Origin: Jatrophihabitans_A sp035248685
GTDB taxonomy: Bacteria; Actinomycetota; Actinomycetes; Mycobacteriales; Jatrophihabitantaceae
Length of the DNA stretch: 64,000 nucleotides
Assembly: GCA_035248685.1 (NCBI GenBank)
Contig: DATFHF010000003.1
Coordinates: forward strand, 62,001 to 126,000
Direction: 5' to 3'
The notes under the pieces were generated by a model. That model was not told the DNA's origin. It was given only the letters and a program-made list of their open reading frames with translations, and made no database searches. Below are positions 7,571 to 15,912 of this stretch, one piece after another (positions within the stretch are counted from its first letter, which is position 1; each line of letters opens with the position of its first letter). The translations under genes and the position numbers were made by a program.

Positions 7571-9823
7571 ATGATGCAATCGACCGCACGCGGTGCATTG
7601 CGACGGAGGCGCCGGGCCGCTAGCCGGCTATGGTCCGTCGGAGCTGTTGCCCTCCTGCTGGTTTGGCTCGCCGTGGTGATCCCGCCCACCAGGGCATCGG
7701 GTGCCGCCGGAGAGGTGTTGATCCTCGGCAGCACCGTCAGCGGTGGGACATCAAGCCTCGAAGCACAGGAGATCACCGCACAAGGATTTGTGCCTGTAGT
7801 TGTCGATGACGCGACTTGGTCGGCCATGTCCACGGCGCAGTTCGCGTCCTACCGCGCCCTCGTCATCGGTGACCCGACCTGCGGCAACTATGACGACCTG
7901 AGTCACCTGACGGCGGCGCTGTCGAATCCGTCGATCTGGGGCGCCGCCATAACTGGAAACATTCTTATTATTGGAACAGATCCGGTCTTCCATTCGGGCG
8001 GAACGTTGGCGTCGGGGCCTGGGCAATTGGTGGCGCACGGGATCGATTTTGCGCTGGCCCAACCCGGCAAAGTCGGCGCCTACATTGATCTCAGCTGCGC
8101 ATATGGCGATATGCCTTCGAACACACCGGCGAAACTGCTCGACGGCATTGCCGGGGGCGGATTCACGGTTGACGGCGGCCCGAGCGCCGTCTGCTACAAC
8201 CAGGCCCATATCGTGGCCAAGTCGCCGGCACTGGCCGGCTTGACCGATGATGACCTATCGAACTGGAACTGCTCCGTGCACGAAGCGTTCAACTCATGGC
8301 CAGGGTCGCTGGTACCCCTCGCGATAGCGCGGGATTACAGCTACTCCTACACCGCCTCAGATGGAACGCAGGGGCCACCCTACATTCTCGCAGGCGGCAA
8401 TATCCGGTCGTTCCCGTTGTCATTGGCGCCATTGTCCGACTCGGGTCCGACCGGCTCTACCCATACAGTCACTGCGCAATTACTCGACACGAGCACGAAC
8501 GGACCGGTGAGCGGGGCCAAGATCGTGTTTCGGGTGACCGCAGGACCGAACGCGGGAACCACCGGGACTTGTGCGCCGGCTTCGTGCCTCAGCAACGCGA
8601 TCGGACAAGTGGCATGGACCTACCGAAGCAATGGGCAGGTCGGCGACGATTCGATCGAGGCGTTCTACGACCTGAACGGAAATGGCGCGCCTGATCCGGG
8701 AGAGCCGCTGACTACGGCCGGGATGACCTGGACCAGGCCGGTCAAGGCGTTACTGGGTCTGGGTGACTCCATCGCCGCAGGGTATGGCCTCGGTAACGCC
8801 GAAGGAGACCCCGCGCAGCTGGGCGATAATGCGAGTGCCTACCCGAACATCATCGCTCACACACTGGGCGACACGATCTACAACTACGCCTCGTCGGGGG
8901 CTTGCACCGAAGCATGGCCGCAGTGCGGTCCGACCACTGTCGGCTTTCAGATCTACCCGAACACCCCGGTGCTTCAGCAGATCTCCGACGCGTACGCCGC
9001 GGGAATCCACCCGGACATAGTGACCCTGACAGTCGGTGCTGACGATCTCAACTTCGCCTATTGCCTTCCCAATTATTTCAACTCGGTGCTGGGTTTGGCC
9101 ACTGCCTGCACTCCCTCGCAACTTCAGGGTTATATCAATAAGAACTTCGCGCCAGGATTCCAAGCTGACTTGCGGGCCATCGCGACTGACTTCCCGACAG
9201 CGAAGGTCTACATCACTCAGCTCTACAATCCATTCCCCGCGCAGGTGACCTCGTACGGACAGACCTGCGGACTGTACAGCGCGCTTGTTGCCGGTGCGGT
9301 CGTTGAATCAATTTTCAATGCTGGTTTCACCGACAAGATTAGCTTGTTCAATTCGTTCATGGGATCGCTCATCACCAATCAATTCGAGCGTGAAGTCGTT
9401 AAGGATCAGGGCGTGGTTTACCGCACGCTCGGCGGATACCTGGCGCAGGTGAATGCGATCATCGCCCAGTACGCGACGAGCTACCCGAACGACACCGTCG
9501 TGCCGCTGTGGAATCGCTTTGCCGGTCACGACCTTTGCGCCGCCCAGTTCGGAAGGCAGCAATGGGTCTTCGGGCTCCACATCCACGTCATCGGTCAAAC
9601 CGTTCTGGGACAGACCGCCGATTACAGCTACCCCGGTCCGGTCTGCCCGAGTCCGGATTCGCTGATCGATCCCAACGCCTCCCTGACGGGCGGCCCGCAG
9701 ATCCAGACCATTGACGACCTGGGCGCCGTCGGAATTGAGGCGGACGACAACTGCATGCCGCACCCCACCGCTACCGGCCAACAGCAGATCGCGAACGCCG
9801 TGCTTGCCGTAATTCCGCCATGA
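7571..9823 (+). CDS. Secreted SGNH/GDSL-family hydrolase with an Ig-like domain
   Basis: A 750-residue exported protein. Basic residues followed by a hydrophobic segment (about residues 20-40) form a signal peptide or signal anchor ending near PTRASGAAGE. An N-terminal flavodoxin-like region (VLILGSTVSGG...) precedes a bacterial Ig-like module at about residues 295-390 (THTVTAQLLDTSTNGPVSGA). The SGNH domain follows: GDSIAAGYG with nucleophile S400, VGADDLNF at 488-495 (block III with Asp in place of the usual Asn), and PHPT with H731. An esterase or lipase acting outside the cell is expected; the substrate is unknown. ATG 7571 or 7574 follows AAGGGG. Base use is less GC-rich than in the neighbours. 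Confidence 0.8.
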   Translation: MMQSTARGALRRRRRAASRLWSVGAVALLLVWLAVVIPPTRASGAAGEVLILGSTVSGGTSSLEAQEITAQGFVPVVVDDATWSAMSTAQFASYRALVIGDPTCGNYDDLSHLTAALSNPSIWGAAITGNILIIGTDPVFHSGGTLASGPGQLVAHGIDFALAQPGKVGAYIDLSCAYGDMPSNTPAKLLDGIAGGGFTVDGGPSAVCYNQAHIVAKSPALAGLTDDDLSNWNCSVHEAFNSWPGSLVPLAIARDYSYSYTASDGTQGPPYILAGGNIRSFPLSLAPLSDSGPTGSTHTVTAQLLDTSTNGPVSGAKIVFRVTAGPNAGTTGTCAPASCLSNAIGQVAWTYRSNGQVGDDSIEAFYDLNGNGAPDPGEPLTTAGMTWTRPVKALLGLGDSIAAGYGLGNAEGDPAQLGDNASAYPNIIAHTLGDTIYNYASSGACTEAWPQCGPTTVGFQIYPNTPVLQQISDAYAAGIHPDIVTLTVGADDLNFAYCLPNYFNSVLGLATACTPSQLQGYINKNFAPGFQADLRAIATDFPTAKVYITQLYNPFPAQVTSYGQTCGLYSALVAGAVVESIFNAGFTDKISLFNSFMGSLITNQFEREVVKDQGVVYRTLGGYLAQVNAIIAQYATSYPNDTVVPLWNRFAGHDLCAAQFGRQQWVFGLHIHVIGQTVLGQTADYSYPGPVCPSPDSLIDPNASLTGGPQIQTIDDLGAVGIEADDNCMPHPTATGQQQIANAVLAVIPP

Positions 9824-9966
9824 TGGACTCACTGCCCGGCGTGCAGGGCCGCCTGCTGAACAGCCGTGCGTGAGAGCCCGCGGCCGCTGGCGTACTGGCA
9901 CTGATTTCGGGACGGTCGTCCGCGTCTGCTAACGTTTCCACCCGTGCCCGGTAGCGATACCGGACC

Positions 9967-10042
<76 letters not shown>

Positions 10043-10046
10043 GCAA

Positions 10047-10078
10047 ACACCGGAGGTCCAGCGGCCTCCGGTGTTTTT
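10047..10078 (+). terminator. Rho-independent terminator after tRNA-Lys
   Basis: A perfect 10-bp stem, ACACCGGAGG (10047-10056) with CCTCCGGTGT (10065-10074), is followed by a run of T. It lies on the phage side of attL, so the prophage brings its own terminator to the tRNA. Confidence 0.85.
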
Positions 10079-10080
10079 CT

Positions 10081-10110
10081 TGGTAGCCACGGTGATAGCC
10101 ACGGCACTGC
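10081..10110 (+). promoter_or_regulatory. Putative arm-type integrase sites, left side
   Basis: TGGTAGCCACG (10081-10091) and TGATAGCCACGGCACTGC (10093-10110) form a two-unit direct repeat. The same two units with the same spacing recur at 52425-52454 next to attR (28 of 30 identical). In the circular phage these would flank the core as P and P' arms. Confidence 0.65.
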
Positions 10111-10167
10111 GTCTATCCCCTAACCGATCGCCTGCGCCAAGGGGTCAGCGGCTGGCATCATCCACCT

Positions 10168-10647
10168 ATGACCGGACCCAGCACCGCACCGAGTGCCGAC
10201 CCGACGCCGATCGAGCCAGCACCAGGCACCGGCCGTCGGGCGAGGCTCGCGGTCATCGTGACGGCCGCCGTCGTGCTCGCTGCCGCTGCGGTAGCCGTCA
10301 TCGTCGTGCTCACACATCGGGGCAGCGGCGTGGACCGCTGGGGTCAAAATCCGGCCACCGTCGCCAAGCAACTCCGAATCTGCACCGCACCCACCCCGTA
10401 CGGCGATACCACCGTTGGATGCACCACGGCTGGCGGCGACCGGATCAGCGTTACCACCTTCACCGACGAGACGACTCAGCAGTTCTTCGTTGCGATCGCC
10501 AAGGACAAGGCCGACGGCACCTGCATGGTGGTCGCGAAGGGTTTCGTCGTCGGTGCCAGCAGCAGCTCGGCGCTGACATCGGCGATCGGCATACCGGAAG
10601 CATTCGCGGCCAAGCACCACGGCTACCTGGTCTGTCCGGGGTCCTGA
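10168..10647 (+). CDS. Small membrane-anchored protein at the prophage left edge (moron candidate)
   Basis: 159 residues: a Pro/Thr/Ala-rich N-terminus, one transmembrane helix (about 26-47, RLAVIVTAAVVLAAAAVAVIVVL), then a roughly 110-residue extracytoplasmic domain with four cysteines (LRICTAP, VGCTT, GTCMVV, YLVCPG) that may form two disulfides. It is on the plus strand beside attL, opposite to the late genes, and is closed off by a strong terminator. That is the usual place for genes expressed from a lysogen. I do not recognise the family. Surface alteration or superinfection exclusion is inference only. Confidence 0.75.
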   Translation: MTGPSTAPSADPTPIEPAPGTGRRARLAVIVTAAVVLAAAAVAVIVVLTHRGSGVDRWGQNPATVAKQLRICTAPTPYGDTTVGCTTAGGDRISVTTFTDETTQQFFVAIAKDKADGTCMVVAKGFVVGASSSSALTSAIGIPEAFAAKHHGYLVCPGS

Positions 10648-10655
10648 AACGCCGA

Positions 10656-10693
10656 AAGCGCCCCGCCCCTCACGATGGAGGGACGGGGCGCTT
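10656..10693. terminator. Bidirectional terminator between moron and late operon
   Basis: AAGCGCCCCG (10656-10665) pairs perfectly with CGGGGCGCTT (10684-10693). It lies between the convergent ends of the plus-strand moron and the minus-strand late operon. Confidence 0.75.
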
Positions 10694-10761
10694 CGTTATG
10701 TCAACACGCGGAGCCAGGTCGCAGGTGATCCTATCCGCGCGAAGGGCATTCTGCGACCGGA

Positions 10762-11718
10762 TCAGTACAGTCCGGGCGATGATCCGATGCAGAAGTACAG
10801 ATCGACGTGGCCAGCGGTTGGTGCGTCGGCGTACACCGGACCCGGAACCTCCGGGTTGTCGTCCAGTTCGCCGTTGATCAGTCGGATGTAGACGGGCTCG
10901 GCCGTGAGGAACTGCACCACCTGGGGGCCTCGCTCCTGCGTGCCAGTGGTGGCCAGGCGCAGCATCGGGCCCATGTCCTGAGCTACGCCGCCATCGTCCG
11001 GGCCTACCGGGAAATCGGTGTCCGCGCCAAGCAGATCGAGTGGGGTATCGGCAGCCCAATAACCGATGGCCAGCCGTGGCCAACCGCCTTCGGCCTCCTG
11101 GAAACTCTCCCGGACCATCACGCGCAGACCGACCAGCCAATCGCCCGGGCGGGGCACCAACAGCTGAGCGCCCGGCCCGGCACCGGTCAGTCCAGGGGTG
11201 TCCTTGGTGACCGTGTACGGGCCGTACCAGCGCTCACCGCCGGCGGTGTCGGCAGCGGCACCCGCCGGGCCGGCTGCGCCGGCTGGACCGGTCGCACCCG
11301 TTGGGCCTGTCGGTCCGGCCGGCCCTGGCGGCCCGACGATCACCGGCACGCCGTCGCTGATCGCGACCGGCACCACGGTGTTGAGGTCCACGGTCCCGCC
11401 GGCCGGCAGGGTGAAGCTGACCTGCTCCACCGACTTCCTGGCGCCCGGGCCGAAGCGGAAGCTGGCGGTGTAGGTGAACCCGGACGGGTTGATGCCGGGC
11501 GAGTCGCTGGCCACCAGCCGCAGGCCGGGGGATCCTTGGCCGTCGACCAGCACCCCGTCACGGACCTCGCCGACCACGGTGTTCAGGAACACCGTTTCGC
11601 CGTCGACCGTGATGTAGGGCGCATCGGGCCGGAGCAGCACACTGCCGTCCTCCGGGACCGTGGCCGAGCCGTCAGCTTCGGTGAAGGTGCCGGTGACCGT
11701 GCCGTACTCGATGGCCAT
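10762..11718 (-). CDS. Minor tail protein with a collagen-like repeat
   Basis: 318 residues from ATG 11718 (MAIEYGTVTG). The N-terminal half is beta-rich. It is followed by a short collagen-like Gly-X-Y tract (GPPGPAGPTGPTGATGPAG) and a C-terminal beta-rich domain. Gly-X-Y linkers are common in phage tail fibres, where they trimerise. It is the last gene of the late transcript and follows the holin, so it probably encodes a receptor-contacting or head-decoration fibre. An upstream in-frame ATG at 11739 is possible. Confidence 0.7.
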   Translation of the reverse strand: MAIEYGTVTGTFTEADGSATVPEDGSVLLRPDAPYITVDGETVFLNTVVGEVRDGVLVDGQGSPGLRLVASDSPGINPSGFTYTASFRFGPGARKSVEQVSFTLPAGGTVDLNTVVPVAISDGVPVIVGPPGPAGPTGPTGATGPAGAAGPAGAAADTAGGERWYGPYTVTKDTPGLTGAGPGAQLLVPRPGDWLVGLRVMVRESFQEAEGGWPRLAIGYWAADTPLDLLGADTDFPVGPDDGGVAQDMGPMLRLATTGTQERGPQVVQFLTAEPVYIRLINGELDDNPEVPGPVYADAPTAGHVDLYFCIGSSPGLY

Positions 11719-11755
11719 CAGCCGATCCGCTCGTTCCAAATGATGTTCCGGCCCG

Positions 11756-12166
11756 TCATGTGGAGGCGGCCGGCGTGCTCGGGTGGATCGCTTCGGCTTG
11801 CGCCAGCACCGCGGCGGCGTCGGGCGGCACCTCCGAACTGGCGGCCAGCGCAGGTACCGTCACGGCGGGTTGGGCAGCGTGCGCCCCGATCGACTCCACA
11901 GGCGCGGACGCCGCGACCGTCTTCGACGCAGACGCCGTACCGGTGAAGATGCCAGCGATGACGCCCTTGCCCAGCGAAGCCACCCCGCTGACACCAGCGG
12001 TCAACCCGGCCGCGCCGAGCTGCTGCCAGTAGTTCAGGTGCACCACGTTCTGAGTGTTCGCGCCGGCAATCAGCACCGCGGTGGCACCGACGAACGCCTG
12101 CACGAACGTCCACCCGGCCCGCTCGGCCAGGTCGAGAGCGAACGTGCGGCTGATGCTCGGGATCAT
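11756..12166 (-). CDS. Putative holin
   Basis: 136 residues. One or two hydrophobic segments (TFVQAFVGATAVLIAGA; LGAAGLTAGVSGVASLGKGVIAG) are followed by an Ala/Pro-rich soluble tail. The gene starts inside the endolysin stop (ATGA at 12163-12166), the usual lysin-holin order in actinophages. Size, topology and position support a holin; sequence identity to a known family is not claimed. Confidence 0.7.
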   Translation of the reverse strand: MIPSISRTFALDLAERAGWTFVQAFVGATAVLIAGANTQNVVHLNYWQQLGAAGLTAGVSGVASLGKGVIAGIFTGTASASKTVAASAPVESIGAHAAQPAVTVPALAASSEVPPDAAAVLAQAEAIHPSTPAAST

Positions 12167-13110
12167 TTCGCTGTACCTCCGATGATCAGCGGCTGCGCCT
12201 CGATCAGCGCCCGCACCTCGGCGGGCAGCTTCGCGAGCAAGGCGGTGACCGGGGACAGGTCGACGGCGCCGGCCGGCGCCGACTGCAACGCGGCGACTGC
12301 GGCCTGTAGCGCAGCCAGGGTCGCGGCCTGCTGATCGACGCTCGCGCCGATGGCCGCGACGCGCAGCAGGGTCGAGTTGGCCCAGGCGTAGATGGACTTG
12401 ACGTTGGCGTCGATAACCCCGACCTGGTGAACCATCGCGTCGAGCGTGGGCTGGGGAAGCGTCATGAACGGTCCTTTCGCGATCGGAGTTGCCGATCCGC
12501 CATCGGCGGTCTCGGCGGAAAGCCAGCGGTTGCAATCGACGGGACCGCTGAAGCCGGGCACGGTGGCCCGGTCGGTGAACTGATGGATGACTTGGTTGAG
12601 CCCGAACCTGTTGCCGGGTGGGCTGTGCGAGTAGTCCGAGGCGACGATCGGCCAGCCGCCGGAACGCAGGAACGCGACGCACAGTGGCAGGTTGCCCAGG
12701 TACCAGTCCGGCCCGTAGATGTGTGTCGGCCAGCCCTGCTGCCGACAGGACTGAGCGAAGCCGGCCAGCACGTCGCGGTGTTGAGCGTCGGGCACCCACC
12801 GCGACGGGTCCACGTCCTCGAAGTCGATCATCACGCGATCGCCAGGGCGGAACACCGGCGCTACGTGAGCCTGGAACCAGGCGAACTGCGCTGCGGCGCT
12901 GAGCGTGCCGTAGAGCCAGTGGTAGTAACCGACCCGGGCATCCGCACCGAACGAGTGCCACTGACGCGCCAGCGCCTGCATCTGGTCCCAGGCGTAGCCG
13001 GTTCCCTCGGTCGCCTTCAGCATCAGCTCGCGGTAGCCGGCGTCCCAGTAGGCGCGAAGGTTCGGGGTGCCGTTGTGGCTGCTGATATCGACGTATGCAG
13101 TGAGCGTCAT
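12163..13110 (-). CDS. Endolysin, GH25 lysozyme-like
   Basis: 315 residues. The N-terminal domain starts AYVDISSHNG, with MIDFEDVDP in the middle, and fits glycoside hydrolase family 25 (Asp/Glu catalysis on peptidoglycan), with a later VASDYSHS. The C-terminal third is Ala-rich and helical (QQAATLAALQAAVAALQ), perhaps for oligomerisation or wall binding. ATG 13110 overlaps the preceding stop as TGATG. It digests the cell wall at the end of infection after holin opening. Confidence 0.82.
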   Translation of the reverse strand: MTLTAYVDISSHNGTPNLRAYWDAGYRELMLKATEGTGYAWDQMQALARQWHSFGADARVGYYHWLYGTLSAAAQFAWFQAHVAPVFRPGDRVMIDFEDVDPSRWVPDAQHRDVLAGFAQSCRQQGWPTHIYGPDWYLGNLPLCVAFLRSGGWPIVASDYSHSPPGNRFGLNQVIHQFTDRATVPGFSGPVDCNRWLSAETADGGSATPIAKGPFMTLPQPTLDAMVHQVGVIDANVKSIYAWANSTLLRVAAIGASVDQQAATLAALQAAVAALQSAPAGAVDLSPVTALLAKLPAEVRALIEAQPLIIGGTAK

Positions 13111-13469
13111 CAAGCACCCGCTTGCGGATGGACCGCGCCGATCGGTGGCGGGTACAGCGGGTCGAGGCGGTTCACCTGATCCTTCAGGGACCAACCGCCA
13201 TTGGGTCGCATCTCATGGTGAATTTCATCGATCTGCCGCTGCATGTCGGTCCACCGGCCGTCGATGGTCTGCAACCGCTCCATCACACCGGGGCGAGCCG
13301 GCACACCCGGCCGGGCCGGCTCGCCCCGGAAGTCGCGGACGAATTGGCCACCTTGTCGCACGAACCGCACCGCACAGCCGGCCAGGGTGAGCAGGGCGAC
13401 CACGAGCAGCGGGAAGCCGACGTACTCGACCAGGTTGCCCACCGTCACCGAGTTCGCTGCGATCACCAT
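13110..13469 (-). CDS. Small membrane protein of the lysis cassette (DUF2746-like)
   Basis: 119 residues from ATG 13469. It has a single N-terminal transmembrane helix (VGFPLLVVALLTLAGCAV), then a charged cytoplasmic or periplasmic part with a helical segment ending in GGWSLKDQVNRLD. Actinophage lysis cassettes often carry such a second membrane protein next to the lysin, where it may act as holin or holin regulator. The stop overlaps the endolysin ATG. Confidence 0.65.
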   Translation of the reverse strand: MVIAANSVTVGNLVEYVGFPLLVVALLTLAGCAVRFVRQGGQFVRDFRGEPARPGVPARPGVMERLQTIDGRWTDMQRQIDEIHHEMRPNGGWSLKDQVNRLDPLYPPPIGAVHPQAGA

Positions 13470-13557
13470 CACGTATCAGATTCCCTTCGTTTGCCACCTA
13501 TTTGTCAGCGGCACCCTGTACAGTGTTTTTCACACGGATCTCATGGAAGCGGTACGA

Positions 13558-14013
13558 ATGAGGATCGAAGTAAAGGCAGCCACTGCCATCGCGGCTGCCC
13601 TCGTGGCGGCCGGCGTCGCTGTCGGAGTGATCGCAACGGGCGGCAACCACCCGCAGCAGCCGGCACAGCTCGTCGTGCACCAGGACGCCGCCGTAGCCAG
13701 CACCTCAACGAGCCACGCCGCGCCCGCCAAGCCGGCCGCCGTGTCGCGACCGACCGCTACCGTTGTCGCGAAGCACACCGCCGCGATCCAGGAGGCTCCC
13801 GTGACGAACCCGAGCGACGCAGCTAACCCGGTGGACAGCACGCCGACCGCTCAGCCAACGACCGAACCCGGCGCGACCAAGGGACCGGACGGTGGCCCGC
13901 TGCCGACGCTGGCGCCGCCGGAGCCGGTACGAACCACTGATGCCGGCAACCCCGTTCTCCCGAGCGCGACACCTGATCGCACGCCGGACCCGGCGCCCAG
14001 CTCGTCCAGCTAG
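13558..14013 (+). CDS. Exported Pro/Thr/Ala-rich protein (moron candidate inside late genes)
   Basis: 151 residues from ATG 13558, preceded by GGAAG. A hydrophobic signal or anchor (ATAIAAALVAAGVAVGVIA) is followed by an extended low-complexity region rich in Pro, Thr, Ala and Ser with no clear fold. It is the only plus-strand gene between the lysis and tail-tip genes. Its stop overlaps the stop of the opposing tail gene (CTAG 14010-14013). An upstream CTGTACAG palindrome (13517-13524) may belong to its promoter. It is probably expressed in the lysogen; function unknown. Confidence 0.6.
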   Translation: MRIEVKAATAIAAALVAAGVAVGVIATGGNHPQQPAQLVVHQDAAVASTSTSHAAPAKPAAVSRPTATVVAKHTAAIQEAPVTNPSDAANPVDSTPTAQPTTEPGATKGPDGGPLPTLAPPEPVRTTDAGNPVLPSATPDRTPDPAPSSSS

Positions 14014-14780
14014 GACTGCACTCCCCACAGACCAAGACCGCGCACGCCGATGGCACCGGTCCCGACTGTGCGCCGAGCCTCCAGTTGCACGACGGTCCGC
14101 TGCCCGAAGGTGTAGGTGCCAGCAGGCCACGCAGCAGCAGGGATCGTGAACTGCCCGAAGCTGCCCGAGCCCACCGTGATGATCGACCCGATCTGCTGCC
14201 CGCTGACCGTCATCCGGATGTCAGCCTGGTTACCGGACGGCACCTGCACTAGCACCGAGGCAGTCACCTTCGGGTGCTGCTGGTAGGTGTCAGCCCACTG
14301 CATGCCGACGAACGTCGCCGAGGTTGTCGTGTTGGTCGGCGCGGTGAGGTCTTCGAACACTCCTGCCGGGATGTATGGGATCGCGAGCCCGTTACCGCTC
14401 ACCGTGTCGTCCGCGATGACGATCTGGCCGAGTCTCGACTTCCACTGGAGCGCTTGCTGGAAGGTATGCCCTGGGATAAGGCCAAAGTCGCCCAATTCGA
14501 GTGCGACCGACCCATCGGCACGAGACAGCACTACGCCGCCCTGCGTGCGCCCTGATCCGTCGTTGAAGGGCAGTTGGCCGATGTAGGCGATGACGGTTCC
14601 CGTGCTCGGGTCGATCACTTGGAACGATCCGCCGTTGATCACCTTCAGCGTGCCCTTGTCGATGGTGGCAGCGTTGAAGGTGTTCACCGCCTGGAGCCGC
14701 TGAACCAGCTTCTCCAGGTCCGCGACGCGCCTGGCCAGATCGTCCGGCCCGGCCGGCATGTGGTCGCCAACGCCTGCCAT
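14010..14780 (-). CDS. Minor tail / tail-fibre protein
   Basis: 256 residues. A short N-terminal coiled coil (DDLARRVADLEKLVQRLQAV) is followed by a beta-rich region (GTLKVINGGSFQVIDPSTG, SVALELGDFG) and a C-terminal beta domain. The coiled-coil-to-beta layout is typical of trimeric siphophage fibres that sit at the tail tip. It is directly downstream of another minor tail gene (gap 1 nt). Confidence 0.7.
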   Translation of the reverse strand: MAGVGDHMPAGPDDLARRVADLEKLVQRLQAVNTFNAATIDKGTLKVINGGSFQVIDPSTGTVIAYIGQLPFNDGSGRTQGGVVLSRADGSVALELGDFGLIPGHTFQQALQWKSRLGQIVIADDTVSGNGLAIPYIPAGVFEDLTAPTNTTTSATFVGMQWADTYQQHPKVTASVLVQVPSGNQADIRMTVSGQQIGSIITVGSGSFGQFTIPAAAWPAGTYTFGQRTVVQLEARRTVGTGAIGVRGLGLWGVQS

Positions 14781-14781
14781 C

Positions 14782-15912
14782 TCAGCCCCCCAGCCCGGCC
14801 ACGATCGGGGTTACCGATGCGTCAGTGGTCTCGTAGCCGATGCAGCGCGTCACGCCCTGTTTCGGCACCGGGTAGGCGGTGCCGGTGAGCAGGTAGCCGA
14901 GGTCATCGCCGATCGACCAGTCTGTCCCGTACCTCAACCCGTCTTTGATCTCGGACACGAGTTGCACCGACTCCTTGCCGGCCTGCATGATCGCCAGTTT
15001 GCCGTTAGCGTTCTGCTGCAACGCAGCCTGATTCGAGATTGCCGTTGCCGGCGAATACCGGAATTCGAGGTGCGGGCGGCCGGCCGTGTCCGTCGCTACC
15101 GCGGTCGCAGTCGGCCGGCCGACGCCGCTGCCGAGGGTGGCCTTGACGATGTTCGCGCCGGCACGCGAGGAGAAGTCCAGCGTGTAGGTCGCATCGAGCA
15201 GATCGGACGCCTCGAACGTCGCGTTCGGCTGACCACCGGCCGGCACAGCTGTTCCGATCCGGCTACCGATGTAGATGACCGCCGTGATCCGCTCCGGGTT
15301 GTGCGTCCACTGCCAGTGCAGCGTCCACTCGCACCCGCCGGCGATGCCCATCAGCTCTTGCAGCGCTGCGTACACGGTCTTGTCGTCGGAGTCGTCGTAG
15401 GTGCGTAGCAGCTGCTGGCCGGCACCGCCGACGATCACCACGGTGATCGGTAGACCGGGAATGCCGTTCAGCGGAGCGACAACGAACAACGTCACCAGGT
15501 CCGACGCGATTTGGTTCTGATCCGTGGTCGCACCAACCCCGGTCGGATCAGTGGTGTACGCGCCGACGAAGCACCGATCCAGGGCGCCCTCGCCGGTGAT
15601 CAGCGGCACGTTCACCGTGTTGCCGAGCTTGCGGACCTGCTGGTTGACGATCCCGGCCCACTCGATCACCTCGGCGCCCGGCTCGCCGCGGTAGCCGACC
15701 ACAACCGACGCCCACGGCAGCAGCCCCCGCTCCCACTCCGGGTCAGTGTGCTCGTCCAGGTAGAGCGTGGCCTGGTTGGTCTCGTACTGGCCGAGCGTGC
15801 GGCGAAACGGCGACTGATCCGGCACCAGCGCCGGCAGGTCGCAGATGATCTCGCCGGTCAGCAGGTTGGCCGCCAACCACTTCAGCGGTTCCGCTCCCAG
15901 CGCAGCAGTCAC
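14782..15912 (-). CDS. Minor tail protein (tail-tip hub-like)
   Basis: 376 residues, starting at GTG 15912, which overlaps the previous stop as GTGA. Features such as LPWASVVVGYRGEPGAEVIEWAGIV and VRKLGNTVNVPLITGEGALDR resemble the Gp37/Siphovirus ReqiPepy6-like tail proteins of actinophages that form the hub under the distal tail ring. The assignment is by position after the Dit-like gene and by overall character. Confidence 0.7.
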   Translation of the reverse strand: MTAALGAEPLKWLAANLLTGEIICDLPALVPDQSPFRRTLGQYETNQATLYLDEHTDPEWERGLLPWASVVVGYRGEPGAEVIEWAGIVNQQVRKLGNTVNVPLITGEGALDRCFVGAYTTDPTGVGATTDQNQIASDLVTLFVVAPLNGIPGLPITVVIVGGAGQQLLRTYDDSDDKTVYAALQELMGIAGGCEWTLHWQWTHNPERITAVIYIGSRIGTAVPAGGQPNATFEASDLLDATYTLDFSSRAGANIVKATLGSGVGRPTATAVATDTAGRPHLEFRYSPATAISNQAALQQNANGKLAIMQAGKESVQLVSEIKDGLRYGTDWSIGDDLGYLLTGTAYPVPKQGVTRCIGYETTDASVTPIVAGLGG

